From: JAIQET01 sp035542575
GTDB lineage: Bacteria; Acidobacteriota; Terriglobia; Terriglobales; Acidobacteriaceae
Reading direction: 5' to 3'
Assembly: GCA_035542575.1 (NCBI GenBank)
Contig: DATKLE010000098.1
Span: 38,329 to 102,328, forward strand
DNA length: 64,000 bases
Positions 7,242 through 16,370 of the stretch are shown here, in pieces. Position 1 is the stretch's first letter. Every line of letters starts with the position of its first letter. The notes under the pieces were generated by a model that was given only the letters and a program-made list of their open reading frames with translations, did no database searches and was not told where the DNA came from. Position numbers and translations under genes: made by a program.

Positions 7242-9959
7242 TTGCCCAACTCCAAGACCCGGAGTGCTCGCCCTGAAACCGCCGGCCCGAAGGTTGCCGC
7301 GCAAACCGCGGAACACCAGCGCCTCGCCGAACCCTACAGTGGCCCCCTGCCTGCCTGGCGTAAGTGGGGACCCTACGTCAGCGAGCGCTCCTGGGGTGGG
7401 GCACGAGAGGACTACAGCGCCGATGGAAACGCCTGGGATTACTTCTCGCACGATATGGCGCGTAGCCGGGCCTACCGCTGGGGTGAAGACGGCATCGCCG
7501 GCATCTGCGACCGCTACCAGTTGCTGGTGTTCGCCCTCGCCCTGTGGAATGGGCGGGACCCCATTCTCAAGGAGCGCATGTTTGGGTTGACGCCCATGGA
7601 GGGCAACCACGGGGAGGACGTCAAAGAATACTGGTTCTATGTGGACAATACCCCGACCCACAGCTACATGCGGATGCTCTACAAGTACCCGCAGCGAGAG
7701 TTTCCTTACTGCCAGTTGATTGAGGAGAACCGGCGCCGCCCCACTGGCCCCGAGTACGAACTGCTGGAGACCGGCATCTTCGACGACGACCGCTATTTCG
7801 ATGTGATGGTGGAGTACGCCAAGGCCACCGCTGAAGACATCTGCATCCGCATCGAGGCCTTCAACCGGGGTCCCGATGCCGCCGACCTTCACCTCATGCC
7901 GCACTTGTGGTTCCGCAACACCTGGAGCTGGACCGATCCGCCGGGCCGCCCTCCCATCATCGCGCGACACCCCGCCGGCGGTCAGCACCTGGCTTTGGTC
8001 GCCGACGATTCTGCCGCCGATCCGTTGCGCAATCTGCAGTTCCGCTACGCCTTGGGGAAGCGTTACCTCTACGCCCCCAATGGCGGCGAGGCCCTGTTCA
8101 CCGACAATGAAACCAACGGCCCTCGCATCTTCGGCCCTCACGCCATCAGCCGTTCGCCATATGTGAAGGACGCCTTTCACCGCCGCATCATTTACGGGGA
8201 AGAATGCACCAACCCAGCCTGCATCGGCACCAAGGCTTGCATCCAGTACAAGTACAGGGTGCCCGCAGGCGGGTCAGTGGTACTTCAGTTGCGTTTGACC
8301 CCGGAACAGATTCCCGCTCCACTTCAGGATGTGGATAGCGTCATTCAGAAGCGAAAGGCGGAGGCGGACGAGTTCTACGCTGCCATTCATCCACCCAAAG
8401 CTACCGAGGAAGAGAAGCTGATCCAGCGCCGCGCCTTCGCCGGCATGTTGTGGAGCAAACAGATCTATCTGTTCGACGTAGCCCTCTGGCTGGACGGAGA
8501 CAATCACAAGTGTCCCCCACCCGAATCGCACAAGAGGATTCGCAACGTCCACTGGCGCCACCTGAACTCCATGCGGGTGCTCTCCATGCCGGACAAGTGG
8601 GAGTTTCCCTGGTTCGCGGCCTGGGATTTGGCTTTCCAGTGCACCACACTGTCGCTGGTGGACCCGGAGTTTGCCAAGGAAAACCTCTGGGTGCTGCTCT
8701 TCGAACAGTTCCAGCACCCCAACGGGCAGATTCCCGCCTACGAATGGGAGTTCTCGGACCTGAACCCGCCCGTCCACGCCTGGTCGGTATGGCGCGTCTA
8801 CCAGAACGACAAGTTCCGCACCGGCAAGGGCGACATGCTCTTCCTGGAAAAATGTCTGCACAAAATGCTGATGAACTTCGCCTGGTGGGTGAACCGCGTG
8901 GACAGCCAGGGCAACAACGTCTTCGAAGGCGGCTTCCTCGGCCTGGACAACATCACGGTGGTGGACCGCAGTGAAAAGCTGCCCGGCGGCGCTATCCTGG
9001 AACAATCCGACGCCACCGGCTGGATGGGGTTCTTCTGCCTCTACCTGATGCGCGCCGCGCTGGAGCTGGCCACCGTTAATCCCGCCTACGAAATTCTGGC
9101 CACAAAATTCTTTGAGCACTTCGTCTACATCGGCGCGGCCATGAAAAAAATGGGCGGCCGGGACTACGAGTTGTGGGATGAGAAGGACGGTTTCTTCTAC
9201 GATGTCCTGCGCTATCCCAACGGCGAATTCCACAAGTTCCGCTTGCGTTCGATGGTCGGTGTAATTCCGCTTTACGCAGTCGAGGTCATGGAGCGGGAGG
9301 ATCTTGACCCGCATCCGGAGTTTCTCGCCAACGTCGAGTGGTTCATCAAGAACCGTCCCGAACTCGTTGGCAATACCTGCTATACCGTCGATGGCCAGCG
9401 CTACGTGCTCTCCGTCGCCGACCCCAATCAGTTCGCCCGTATCCTGGCGCACCTGTGGGACCCGGACGAATTTCTTTCGCCGCACGGCATTCGCAGTCTC
9501 TCCCGTTACCACGCCCAACACCCCTATTGCTATGGCAACAACTGTGTGGCCTACGAGCCGGGCGAGTCCGACGTGAAAATCAAGGGTGGGAATTCCAACT
9601 GGCGTGGGCCCGTCTGGTTTCCGACTTCCTACCTGCTCATTCGCTCGCTCCTGAAATTCGGCCGCGCCCTGGGAGCGGACTTCGCGGTGCGCACTGCGGG
9701 CAGCGGTGGCAAACCCATTCGTCCCGCCAACATGGCCGCCGAAATTGCCGATCGCATGATTGGCCTGTTCCGGCGTGATGAGCATGGCCACCGTCCGTGC
9801 CTGGGGCCCTATCGCAAATTCCAGGAAGATCCGTACTGGCGGGACTGCTTGATGTTTAACGAGTACTACCACGGAGACACTGGGCAGGGCCTGGGAGCCA
9901 GCCATCAGACCGGTTGGAGCGGGCTGGTCGCCAACCTGATTGCGGAGTGGCGCCGCTGA
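7242..9959 (+). CDS. GH63-like glucosidase (MGH1-like alpha,alpha-toroid)
   Basis: A 905-residue cytoplasmic protein starting with TTG at 7242 behind GGAGG. The N-terminal half (YSADGNAWDYFSHDMARSRAYRWGEDGIAGI) and the C-terminal alpha-toroid (SNWRGPVWFPTSYLL, FNEYYHGDTGQGLGASHQTGWSGL) match the large uncharacterised glucosidase family related to GH63 and mannosylglycerate hydrolase. Candidate catalytic acids are in WFAAWDLAF and near the C-terminal EYYHGDTG. The family hydrolyses alpha-linked glucosyl or mannosyl compounds, sometimes compatible solutes. Its stop codon overlaps the start of a K+ channel gene (TGATG), so the two are translationally coupled, which hints at a role in osmotic balance. 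Confidence 0.82.
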   Translation: MPNSKTRSARPETAGPKVAAQTAEHQRLAEPYSGPLPAWRKWGPYVSERSWGGAREDYSADGNAWDYFSHDMARSRAYRWGEDGIAGICDRYQLLVFALALWNGRDPILKERMFGLTPMEGNHGEDVKEYWFYVDNTPTHSYMRMLYKYPQREFPYCQLIEENRRRPTGPEYELLETGIFDDDRYFDVMVEYAKATAEDICIRIEAFNRGPDAADLHLMPHLWFRNTWSWTDPPGRPPIIARHPAGGQHLALVADDSAADPLRNLQFRYALGKRYLYAPNGGEALFTDNETNGPRIFGPHAISRSPYVKDAFHRRIIYGEECTNPACIGTKACIQYKYRVPAGGSVVLQLRLTPEQIPAPLQDVDSVIQKRKAEADEFYAAIHPPKATEEEKLIQRRAFAGMLWSKQIYLFDVALWLDGDNHKCPPPESHKRIRNVHWRHLNSMRVLSMPDKWEFPWFAAWDLAFQCTTLSLVDPEFAKENLWVLLFEQFQHPNGQIPAYEWEFSDLNPPVHAWSVWRVYQNDKFRTGKGDMLFLEKCLHKMLMNFAWWVNRVDSQGNNVFEGGFLGLDNITVVDRSEKLPGGAILEQSDATGWMGFFCLYLMRAALELATVNPAYEILATKFFEHFVYIGAAMKKMGGRDYELWDEKDGFFYDVLRYPNGEFHKFRLRSMVGVIPLYAVEVMEREDLDPHPEFLANVEWFIKNRPELVGNTCYTVDGQRYVLSVADPNQFARILAHLWDPDEFLSPHGIRSLSRYHAQHPYCYGNNCVAYEPGESDVKIKGGNSNWRGPVWFPTSYLLIRSLLKFGRALGADFAVRTAGSGGKPIRPANMAAEIADRMIGLFRRDEHGHRPCLGPYRKFQEDPYWRDCLMFNEYYHGDTGQGLGASHQTGWSGLVANLIAEWRR

Positions 9960-11011
9960 TGCTTCGCAAACGTCTCATGACGGCGGGCATCATGTTGCTC
10001 AGCCTCATTGTCTTCAGTTCCGCCGGCTATCGCCTGCTGGGCGGTTCCTCCGTCGGTTTCCTGCAGGCGCTGTACATGGCCGTGATTACCGTCGCCGGAG
10101 TGGGTTACGGCGAAATCGTCGAAACAGCCGGCCATCCTGCCCTCCGCATTTTCAATATCTTCGTGGTGCTGTTCGGCGTGGCCGTGACGGTGTATGTTTT
10201 CTCTGTTGTCGCCGCCTTCATCGTCGAAGTCGAGGCCACCAACCCGTTCTGGAGACGCAGAATGCAGAAAAAGATCAACGAACTCAAGGGACACTACGTC
10301 GTCTGCGGACTGGGAGACACCGGCCGGCACGCCGTCGAGGAACTCAAGAAGACGGGAACAGCTTTCGTGATCATCGAACTCAGCGAAGAGAACATCAAGA
10401 AATGGAAGGAACTCCATCCCGACACCTTTGGCGACATGCTTTACGTAGTTGGCGACGCCACCGAGGAAGAGGCTCTGGAGAGGGCTGGCATCGCGCGCGC
10501 CAAGGGCCTCATCACTGCACTACCCCACGACAAGGACAACCTGGTGGTCACCGTGGTTGCTCACCAGAGGTTCCCCAACATGCGCATCGTCGCGCGCTCC
10601 ACCGAACAGAGCTTCTCCGACCGCATGCTGCGGGCTGGCGCCAATGCGACGGTTTCTCCCAGCCGCATCGGCGGATTGAGAATGGCCAGCGAAGCCATCC
10701 GCCCCGCGGTCGTCGGCTTCCTCGACCTCATGTTGAAGGAGCAGGCGCAGACCCTGCGCGTGGAAGAAATCGAGATCGAGGAAGGTTCGCGCTGGACGGG
10801 CAAGACCCTGGGCGAACTCAAGATCAACAAGCACTACAACCTGCTGGTGCTGGCGGTGAAGCAGAACACGGGAACCCCTTCGAAGAAGATGTGGGTCAAT
10901 CCTCCCGAGAGTCTTGCCATCCAGGGCAACACCGCCATCATTGTGATGGGCGACGTCAAAGACCTGCAACAGGCCCGCCACGACGCCCGGCCGGCGCTGA
11001 TCGCGACCTAG
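9959..11011 (+). CDS. Potassium channel with TrkA (RCK) domains
   Basis: A 350-residue two-helix K+ channel. TM1 is GIMLLSLIVFSSAGYRL, the pore loop ends in the filter GVGYGE (canonical TVGYGD, with the first Thr replaced by Gly), and TM2 is NIFVVLFGVAVTVYVFSVVAAF. A Rossmann RCK domain (VVCGLGDTGRHAVEEL, about 105-225) and a TrkA-C domain (about 250-340) follow. The start is ATG 9959, overlapping the glucosidase stop, so it is translationally coupled. Kdp uptake genes occur 8 kb downstream in the window; this channel could provide efflux or low-affinity K+ flux. The altered filter should be checked for selectivity. Confidence 0.85.
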   Translation: MLRKRLMTAGIMLLSLIVFSSAGYRLLGGSSVGFLQALYMAVITVAGVGYGEIVETAGHPALRIFNIFVVLFGVAVTVYVFSVVAAFIVEVEATNPFWRRRMQKKINELKGHYVVCGLGDTGRHAVEELKKTGTAFVIIELSEENIKKWKELHPDTFGDMLYVVGDATEEEALERAGIARAKGLITALPHDKDNLVVTVVAHQRFPNMRIVARSTEQSFSDRMLRAGANATVSPSRIGGLRMASEAIRPAVVGFLDLMLKEQAQTLRVEEIEIEEGSRWTGKTLGELKINKHYNLLVLAVKQNTGTPSKKMWVNPPESLAIQGNTAIIVMGDVKDLQQARHDARPALIAT

Positions 11012-11042
11012 CAGCCGGCTTAGCGTCCTGCGCCGGTCGCGC

Positions 11043-11060
11043 GGGCAGATCCTCCTGCCC
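11043..11060. terminator. Small hairpin between convergent genes
   Basis: GGGCAG and CTGCCC separated by 6 nt form a 6-bp stem between the K+ channel gene and the convergent cyclase gene. No T tract follows, so termination is uncertain. Confidence 0.3.
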
Positions 11061-11073
11061 ACAAGCCTTCCCT

Positions 11074-13422
11074 CTACTTCGACTTCATCACATACACTCC
11101 ATCCCAATCCGGCTCCGGAGCGTTCTCCAGAAATTCCAGGGCGCGCTGCAGGAAGATCTGTGTGGGACCGTCCTCAGGATAGTCGGAGAGCAGTTCCCCA
11201 AAACGGCCTGCTGCTTCCAGCCAGTTCTGGCTCCGATAGGCCGTCATGGCGTACTCAAAACGCTCCAGCAGCGCCTGGAATTTCGGCCGGTCCTCCATCG
11301 TGCCCATAATTTCGTAAACGTTGACCGGCTGAAGCTTGCCCTTGACGCGAATCTTGTCCAGATCGCGGCAGACGAACTGCTTAGCCACTTCGCGGTAGGT
11401 GGTCTCGCTGATCACGATGCGCGTGCGGAACTGCTTGGTCATGCCTTCCAGGCGCGAGGCGAGGTTGACGTTGTCACCCATCACCGTCCAGGACAGACGC
11501 TTGACCGAGCCCATGGTTCCCACATTTACCGGCCCGGTGTTGATGCCCACCCCAATCGCGATTTCTTTGCGTCCCTGCGCAGCGAACTTGGCGTTGAGCA
11601 CTTCTAGGGACTTCAGCATCTCGACGGCGCAATGACAAGCGCGCAACGCGTGGTCCGGCTGGGGATACGGGGACCCCCAGAAGGCCATGATGGCGTCACC
11701 GATGTACTTGTCGAGCGTTCCCAGGTTCCTGAACAGCACATCGGTCATCTCCCCCAGGTATTCGTTCAGCAACTGCACTAGTTCATCCGGCGTCATGCCT
11801 TCCGAGATAGTGGTGAAGTCGCGGATATCGGAGAACATGACGGTCAGTTCTTTGCTCTCTCCGCCGGGGCGGATGTACTTCTGGGGGTCCTTTTCGATCA
11901 GCGTAATCACGCCGGGCGGCATGTACTGGGAGAAGGTTTTGCGGATCATCCGCTTGTCGCGTTCCTCAAAGATCATCCGGAAGGTGGTGATGGCTGCATA
12001 GTTGGCCACCAGGGTCCCCGCGGGAATCACGAAACCGAGCCAGCGTCCGGCGTGCACGAAACTGTAGTACAGGAAACCTGTAAAGCCGGCCAGCGCAATC
12101 AGCAGCGACACGGTAGCCAGCAACGGCCGAGTGCGGCTGAACCAGAAGCCAAAGCCCAGCCCGAACACCAGGATGAAGGCGAGATCCGTCATCTCCTCCT
12201 TGAAGCCCCGTACCAGGAACCCCCGGCCCTTCTCGTCGCTGTGCAGCAGGTTGTCCAAGATGTTGGCGTGGACCTCTACCCCCATATAGACGCTGTCGCG
12301 TTTCTGGAAGGGGGTGTTGCGGATGTCGCCGATGGCTTTGGCCGTCGCCCCCACCAGCACAATCTTGTCCTTGAAAGTTTGGGGCGGCACAGTTCCCGTC
12401 ATCACGTCCCACATGGAATAGTGGGGATAGCTGCCGTAGGGGCCGGTATAGTTGATCAGTGCCGTGGCATCCGGAGACGGCCACAGCAGGTGGCGGCCAA
12501 ACTGGATCCGCTCCAATCCGTCGGCGGCGATATAAGCCGCGATTTCCTGGTCGGGAATTTTCTCGTACTCGCGCAGCACCTGCAGGGCCAGAGAGGGGAA
12601 GTAATCCTGGTCCTCGTAGCGAATCATGAGCAGGGCGTGACGCAAGGTGCCGTCAGAATCGGGATTGATGTCAATGAATCCAAAGGAGGCCGCCGCCTCC
12701 GCCAGCTTGGCGATGTTGGCTTGCACCCCGTGGGCCACCACCCCGCCTTTCTGCGCCCACACCTCTCCCATATCGAACTTCTGTCCCGGCTTGGAGAACA
12801 CCGGAAACACCTGAGGAAACGACTGCGCCCAAGCAATGTTGAAGTATTCCTCCGCCAGTTTGGGATCGCCCGCCCGCGCCAGAAACAGGTGTCCGAGAAC
12901 CACGTTGCCCGCCTGCTTGAGCGCCGCGGCAAATAGCGAATCCTGATCGCTGGCCGCCGCGACCTGCTTGATCTTTTCGATGACTGCGGGCGAAGCCGAG
13001 GATCCCACTTCGCGCTGCAGCTTTTCCAGCGCTTCCAGTGTGGGGTTGCTCTCCGGCGTGGGGAAGGTGGCGTCGAAGGCAATCACCCGGGCCCCACCTG
13101 CGCTCAGCTGCTTGACCAGTTGCACATAAGAACTGCGCGGCAAGGGGAACGCGCTGATTTTTTGCAGCGTCTGCTCATCAATGCCGACGACCACGATGCG
13201 CGGGTCCGGCGGGCGCTGACCGCGCAGTACAAAACGCAGGTCCAGCGAGCGCAGTTCAATATTCTGCAGAAAAAGGAAGGCCGGGATGGGGCTGCCGGCC
13301 AGGCCGGCAAAGTCGAACAGCAGCAGGGCGGCGAAGGTGACCGCGACGGCGATGATGAGGTCGATCTGCCGGATGGAGATCCGGCTCAGCCGTCCCCACC
13401 AGCGCTGCATCAGAGAGGTCAT
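11074..13422 (-). CDS. CHASE2-domain adenylate/guanylate cyclase
   Basis: A 782-residue membrane receptor. After an N-terminal helix (IDLIIAVAVTFAALLLFDF) comes an extracytoplasmic CHASE2 sensor (about 60-390, with RIVVVGIDEQTL, IAFDATF and KIVLVGATA). Three transmembrane helices (about 400-470) lead to a class III cyclase domain (about 520-700). Metal-binding Asp residues are in MFSDIRDFT and KYIGDAIMAFWG; the substrate-choice positions (TLDKYIGD, SWTVMGDNVN) favour ATP. The C-terminus (about 715-782) looks helical and TPR-like. ATG 13422 is chosen; an in-frame GTG lies at 13479. It probably turns an envelope signal into cAMP. The cyclic-nucleotide-binding redox protein at the left edge is a possible but unproven target. 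Confidence 0.88.
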   Translation of the reverse strand: MTSLMQRWWGRLSRISIRQIDLIIAVAVTFAALLLFDFAGLAGSPIPAFLFLQNIELRSLDLRFVLRGQRPPDPRIVVVGIDEQTLQKISAFPLPRSSYVQLVKQLSAGGARVIAFDATFPTPESNPTLEALEKLQREVGSSASPAVIEKIKQVAAASDQDSLFAAALKQAGNVVLGHLFLARAGDPKLAEEYFNIAWAQSFPQVFPVFSKPGQKFDMGEVWAQKGGVVAHGVQANIAKLAEAAASFGFIDINPDSDGTLRHALLMIRYEDQDYFPSLALQVLREYEKIPDQEIAAYIAADGLERIQFGRHLLWPSPDATALINYTGPYGSYPHYSMWDVMTGTVPPQTFKDKIVLVGATAKAIGDIRNTPFQKRDSVYMGVEVHANILDNLLHSDEKGRGFLVRGFKEEMTDLAFILVFGLGFGFWFSRTRPLLATVSLLIALAGFTGFLYYSFVHAGRWLGFVIPAGTLVANYAAITTFRMIFEERDKRMIRKTFSQYMPPGVITLIEKDPQKYIRPGGESKELTVMFSDIRDFTTISEGMTPDELVQLLNEYLGEMTDVLFRNLGTLDKYIGDAIMAFWGSPYPQPDHALRACHCAVEMLKSLEVLNAKFAAQGRKEIAIGVGINTGPVNVGTMGSVKRLSWTVMGDNVNLASRLEGMTKQFRTRIVISETTYREVAKQFVCRDLDKIRVKGKLQPVNVYEIMGTMEDRPKFQALLERFEYAMTAYRSQNWLEAAGRFGELLSDYPEDGPTQIFLQRALEFLENAPEPDWDGVYVMKSK

Positions 13423-13520
13423 GGCAAGCGGCGATCGCCGACGATTATAGCCACGGACGCCACCGCCCGCGAGATCCACTCCCCCAGGCGGCGGGCCATT
13501 CCGACGCTAGATGCCGGCCA

Positions 13521-14312
13521 TCACTTGCAGGCTGGATCGGTGGGTGGACACTGTCCCCTTTGCCGTGGCGGAGGCGCCGGATTACCCTGCCGCAGCTGGG
13601 TGATGCCAACCGCCCATCCCGTGGCCGCGACGCCGAGCCCAATGAGCAGATTGCGCAAGAGGTGCGATTGCGCCACCACGGGCCCCACATCAGGGACGTC
13701 GGTATCCGCCATACTGGCCTGCTGCACGCCTTGGGGCGTGGACTGTGCCTGATATCCCGATGGCGGCACCTCGCTGGTGATCTCCACCATCTGCCCCGCA
13801 TTCAGCGTGACCGCGGCCGCGGCGGCAGCCAGTGCTGTTACCGTCACCACACCGCTGTAGCAGATCACGGTGGTACGGCCCCCTTGATAACCTACATAGA
13901 AATCTGTGCCCACCACGCCGATCACCGCGTTGGGAGTCTTGACTTCAAACTTTCCGTTCGGCTGTGTGATCTTGACCACCCGGCTGCGCAGCTTGCCGTA
14001 ATTCATCTCCAGCGAGGTCTGCTGCGAAGCCGCATCATGCTGCACCACGCGCAGTTGGCTGTCCGGACCCAGACTGAGAATGGATCCATCCGCCAGCCCC
14101 GCCCGCAGGCGGCCAGAGTGCGCCGTCTGCAACAGGTCGTTCCATTGCAGCTCGTCTTTGGCCTTGGCCGGCTGGGCATTGCGGGTCGCGGCAGGAATCA
14201 GCGCGTTGATTTGACCGGCGCGTTGTCCCCCGTCCGGCGGAGCACCGATCACGGGCAGAACCGAAACCACGAGGCAGAGAACAACCGCGAGAGCACGTTT
14301 GAGCGACGTCAC
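13521..14312 (-). CDS. FecR-domain secreted/membrane protein
   Basis: A 263-residue protein starting with GTG 14312 behind a strong GGGGAGG site. The signal peptide (LKRALAVVLCLVVSVLPVIGA) precedes a FecR domain (about 60-165: DGSILSLGPDSQLRVV, KFEVKTPNAVIGVVGTDFYV). Near the C-terminus there is one membrane helix (LLRNLLIGLGVAATGWAVGI) and a proline-rich tail. FecR domains without a sigma-factor partner are common in Acidobacteria as envelope proteins of unknown role. No sigma factor is adjacent, so iron-citrate signalling should not be inferred. A 13-bp palindrome lies 38 bp upstream. Confidence 0.78.
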   Translation of the reverse strand: MTSLKRALAVVLCLVVSVLPVIGAPPDGGQRAGQINALIPAATRNAQPAKAKDELQWNDLLQTAHSGRLRAGLADGSILSLGPDSQLRVVQHDAASQQTSLEMNYGKLRSRVVKITQPNGKFEVKTPNAVIGVVGTDFYVGYQGGRTTVICYSGVVTVTALAAAAAAVTLNAGQMVEITSEVPPSGYQAQSTPQGVQQASMADTDVPDVGPVVAQSHLLRNLLIGLGVAATGWAVGITQLRQGNPAPPPRQRGQCPPTDPACK

Positions 14313-14349
14313 AAGAACCTCCCCACCCTGACTGCAATTGATTGGTATT

Positions 14350-14362
14350 TCAGAAATTCTGA
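14350..14362. promoter_or_regulatory. 13-bp palindrome upstream of the FecR gene
   Basis: TCAGAAATTCTGA (6-bp arms, 1-bp centre) lies 38 bp before the GTG of the FecR-domain gene, where an operator or promoter element would be expected. No regulator is known. Confidence 0.3.
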
Positions 14363-14485
14363 CAGACGCGGTGGGGATGTCAACCTCTTTACTAGCCTGA
14401 CAGTGACGAGTGTGGCACACCGGAGGACTAGCACTGCGGTCACTGCCGGGCGCTGGCCAGTCCAGCCGTGGTGCCGTCAGGGACG

Positions 14486-14520
14486 GGACGCTTGGGGGAT
14501 GCAATCCCCCTAGCGCGTCC
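14486..14520 (-). terminator. Hairpin at the end of the metal-permease gene
   Basis: A strong stem: an inner 7-bp perfect stem GGGGGAT/ATCCCCC (3-nt loop) and outer arms GGACGC/GCGTCC. It overlaps the TAG stop of the permease. There is no clear T run, but the position and strength fit a transcript end for the uptake operon. Confidence 0.5.
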
Positions 14521-15400
14521 GCTCCACCAACGATTCTTTCGCGGCATGTAAGGAAGCGGCTCCCTCCAGGGGGTGTGCCCTTCTCCCATGGAAGAAGAAC
14601 AGATGAACGAAGAACATAACCACCAGCACTGCCCCAAATGTGCACACGATGGTTGCCCCGGTCGGCAGATCCAGCAGCACCGAGAAATACACGCCCAGGG
14701 CCGACACCAGGGTGCCCATCGTCCAGCCAATTGCCAGCCGCCGTCCTACCCGGTCGGCAAACAGCATGGCTCCCACCGAGGGCACGATGAGATAGCAGAA
14801 CACCAGTAGCACGCCGGCAATGGCGACCGACGAGGTCACCACGAAACCGAAGGAAGCGTAGAACAGAAAGTCCCAGAAGCGGATGCTCATACCCTGGGCC
14901 TCGGCTTCCGCAGGGTTCGTCGAGATCAGCAGGAACCTGCGCCGGAAGATGTAATGAAACAATCCGATCGCGCCGTAAAGAATTGCGGTCTTGACGACTT
15001 CATGGCGATCCACGGCGAGGATGTTGCCGACCAGCATGTCCTTGAGGTGTTCGGTCTCGCCGGTGGCCTTGCTCATGGCCAGAATGGCGGTTGCCGAAGC
15101 CACAGCGTAAGCGATGCCAATGAAGGCCTCCTGAGGAATGTGCCCGCGGCGGGTGCGCGCAAATGCGAAGATGCCTGCGCCGATGAACGTGAAGCCCAAA
15201 CTGAGCCAATAAGCTCCTCCGCCGTGCGGACCCATGCCGATCAGAATGGCGATGGTCGCTCCTAACGCCGCAATCTGCGCCAACGCCAGGTCCACAAAAA
15301 TCACTCCCCGCTCCACGACATGCACACCCAGATATGCGTGAATGCCAGTCAGAATCAGGCTGGCCACAAACGGCCACAGCAAAAACGGCAGAATCTCCAT
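14510..15400 (-). CDS. Zinc/manganese-type ABC transporter permease
   Basis: A 296-residue inner-membrane permease of the ZnuB/AztB (ABC-3) family with about 8 hydrophobic helices. Typical motifs are GVHVVERGVIFVDLALAQIAALG near residue 25, and FWDFLFYASFGFVVTSSVAIAGVLLVFCYLIVPS. A His-containing C-terminus (HLFFFHGRRAHP) may bind metal. It follows the binding-protein gene by 13 bp. The operon has no ATPase gene, which must be supplied in trans. The transported ion is probably Zn2+ or Mn2+. Confidence 0.85.
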   Translation of the reverse strand: MEILPFLLWPFVASLILTGIHAYLGVHVVERGVIFVDLALAQIAALGATIAILIGMGPHGGGAYWLSLGFTFIGAGIFAFARTRRGHIPQEAFIGIAYAVASATAILAMSKATGETEHLKDMLVGNILAVDRHEVVKTAILYGAIGLFHYIFRRRFLLISTNPAEAEAQGMSIRFWDFLFYASFGFVVTSSVAIAGVLLVFCYLIVPSVGAMLFADRVGRRLAIGWTMGTLVSALGVYFSVLLDLPTGATIVCTFGAVLVVMFFVHLFFFHGRRAHPLEGAASLHAAKESLVERTR

Positions 15401-15413
15401 GTCGCTCCTTTGC

Positions 15414-16361
15414 TTACTGCGTCGCCTGGAAGGCCTTGGTCAGCAGATCAATATCGTAATCGAATAACTGGAAATAATTGGTCACCTGCTTCTCACCGCC
15501 AACCGACGGCAGATAAACCACCACCTTACCACCGGTGTTGCTGGCTATGCTGTTTGGCGTCTTAAGGTCGAAGTAGGGTTCCACCAGGATTACCTTGCAG
15601 TTCTCCCGCTTCATCAGCCCGATGAGTTCGAAGGTATGACTCGGTGTCGGGGGTATCCCGGGCCGTGGCTCCACGTAGCCGATCACATTCAAATCGAAAT
15701 GCTTGGCGAAGTTGGGAAAGGAGTTGTGGTAGGTCACGACTTTGCGCCCATGATAGGGCTTCATCTCCGCATCCCATTTCTGCTCGGCCACAGCCAGGCG
15801 TTTGGCAAAATCCTGAAACTGCTGCTGGAAGTACGAGGCATCTGCTGGATCCAGTTCCCCCAGCTTCTCGGCGATGCCGCGCGCAATCCGGCGGCCATTA
15901 TCCGGATCCAGCCAGTAGTGCGGATTCCCCAGAGGATGCACGTCGCCCATAGCGCGCGTCACCTCTCCCGTCGGCTTCTCCAAGATCTCGGCAAACTGTG
16001 AGGCATCCAGATACCCCGGCGCTCCCACCTGGATGCGGGCGTTGCCGCATTGGTTGATCAGCGGGGGCAGCCACCCGATCTCCAACTGCAGGCCCACCAC
16101 CACCAGCAGGTCGGCGTTCCGCAGTTTGAGCAGAAAGCTGGGCTTGGCCTCGACGAAGTGCGGATCCTGATAGCCCTTGGCGATGGCTTCCACGCTGATC
16201 TTGTCTCCGCCCACCTCCTGGACCAGCGCCGCCATATCGGTGGTGGAAGTAACCACGTTGAGCTTCTTCGCTTCAGCCGGGAGCGGAGACAGCCCGGCCC
16301 ACACACATAGGCCGGCGGCAAGCGCCAACAGCAGGCGAGAACCTCTTAGCATTTTCTTCAT
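15414..16361 (-). CDS. Metal ABC transporter substrate-binding protein (ZnuA/AztC-like)
   Basis: A 315-residue periplasmic cluster A-I binding protein with a signal peptide (SRLLLALAAGLCVWAGLSPLPAEA). Probable metal ligands are the His residues in DPHFVEAKP, GNPHYWLDP and VTYHNSFPNF, plus an acidic residue near VEPYFD. The long His-rich loop of enteric ZnuA is absent, as in AztC-like proteins. It captures Zn2+ or Mn2+ for the downstream permease. It sits 9 bp after the outer-membrane protein gene, so the set spans outer membrane, periplasm and inner membrane. Confidence 0.86.
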   Translation of the reverse strand: MKKMLRGSRLLLALAAGLCVWAGLSPLPAEAKKLNVVTSTTDMAALVQEVGGDKISVEAIAKGYQDPHFVEAKPSFLLKLRNADLLVVVGLQLEIGWLPPLINQCGNARIQVGAPGYLDASQFAEILEKPTGEVTRAMGDVHPLGNPHYWLDPDNGRRIARGIAEKLGELDPADASYFQQQFQDFAKRLAVAEQKWDAEMKPYHGRKVVTYHNSFPNFAKHFDLNVIGYVEPRPGIPPTPSHTFELIGLMKRENCKVILVEPYFDLKTPNSIASNTGGKVVVYLPSVGGEKQVTNYFQLFDYDIDLLTKAFQATQ

Positions 16362-16370
16362 TCCATTCTC

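Noticed and set aside
8274..9905. 543-codon minus-strand frame opposite the glucosidase
   Set aside because: Antisense shadow; no signal, motif or ribosome site.
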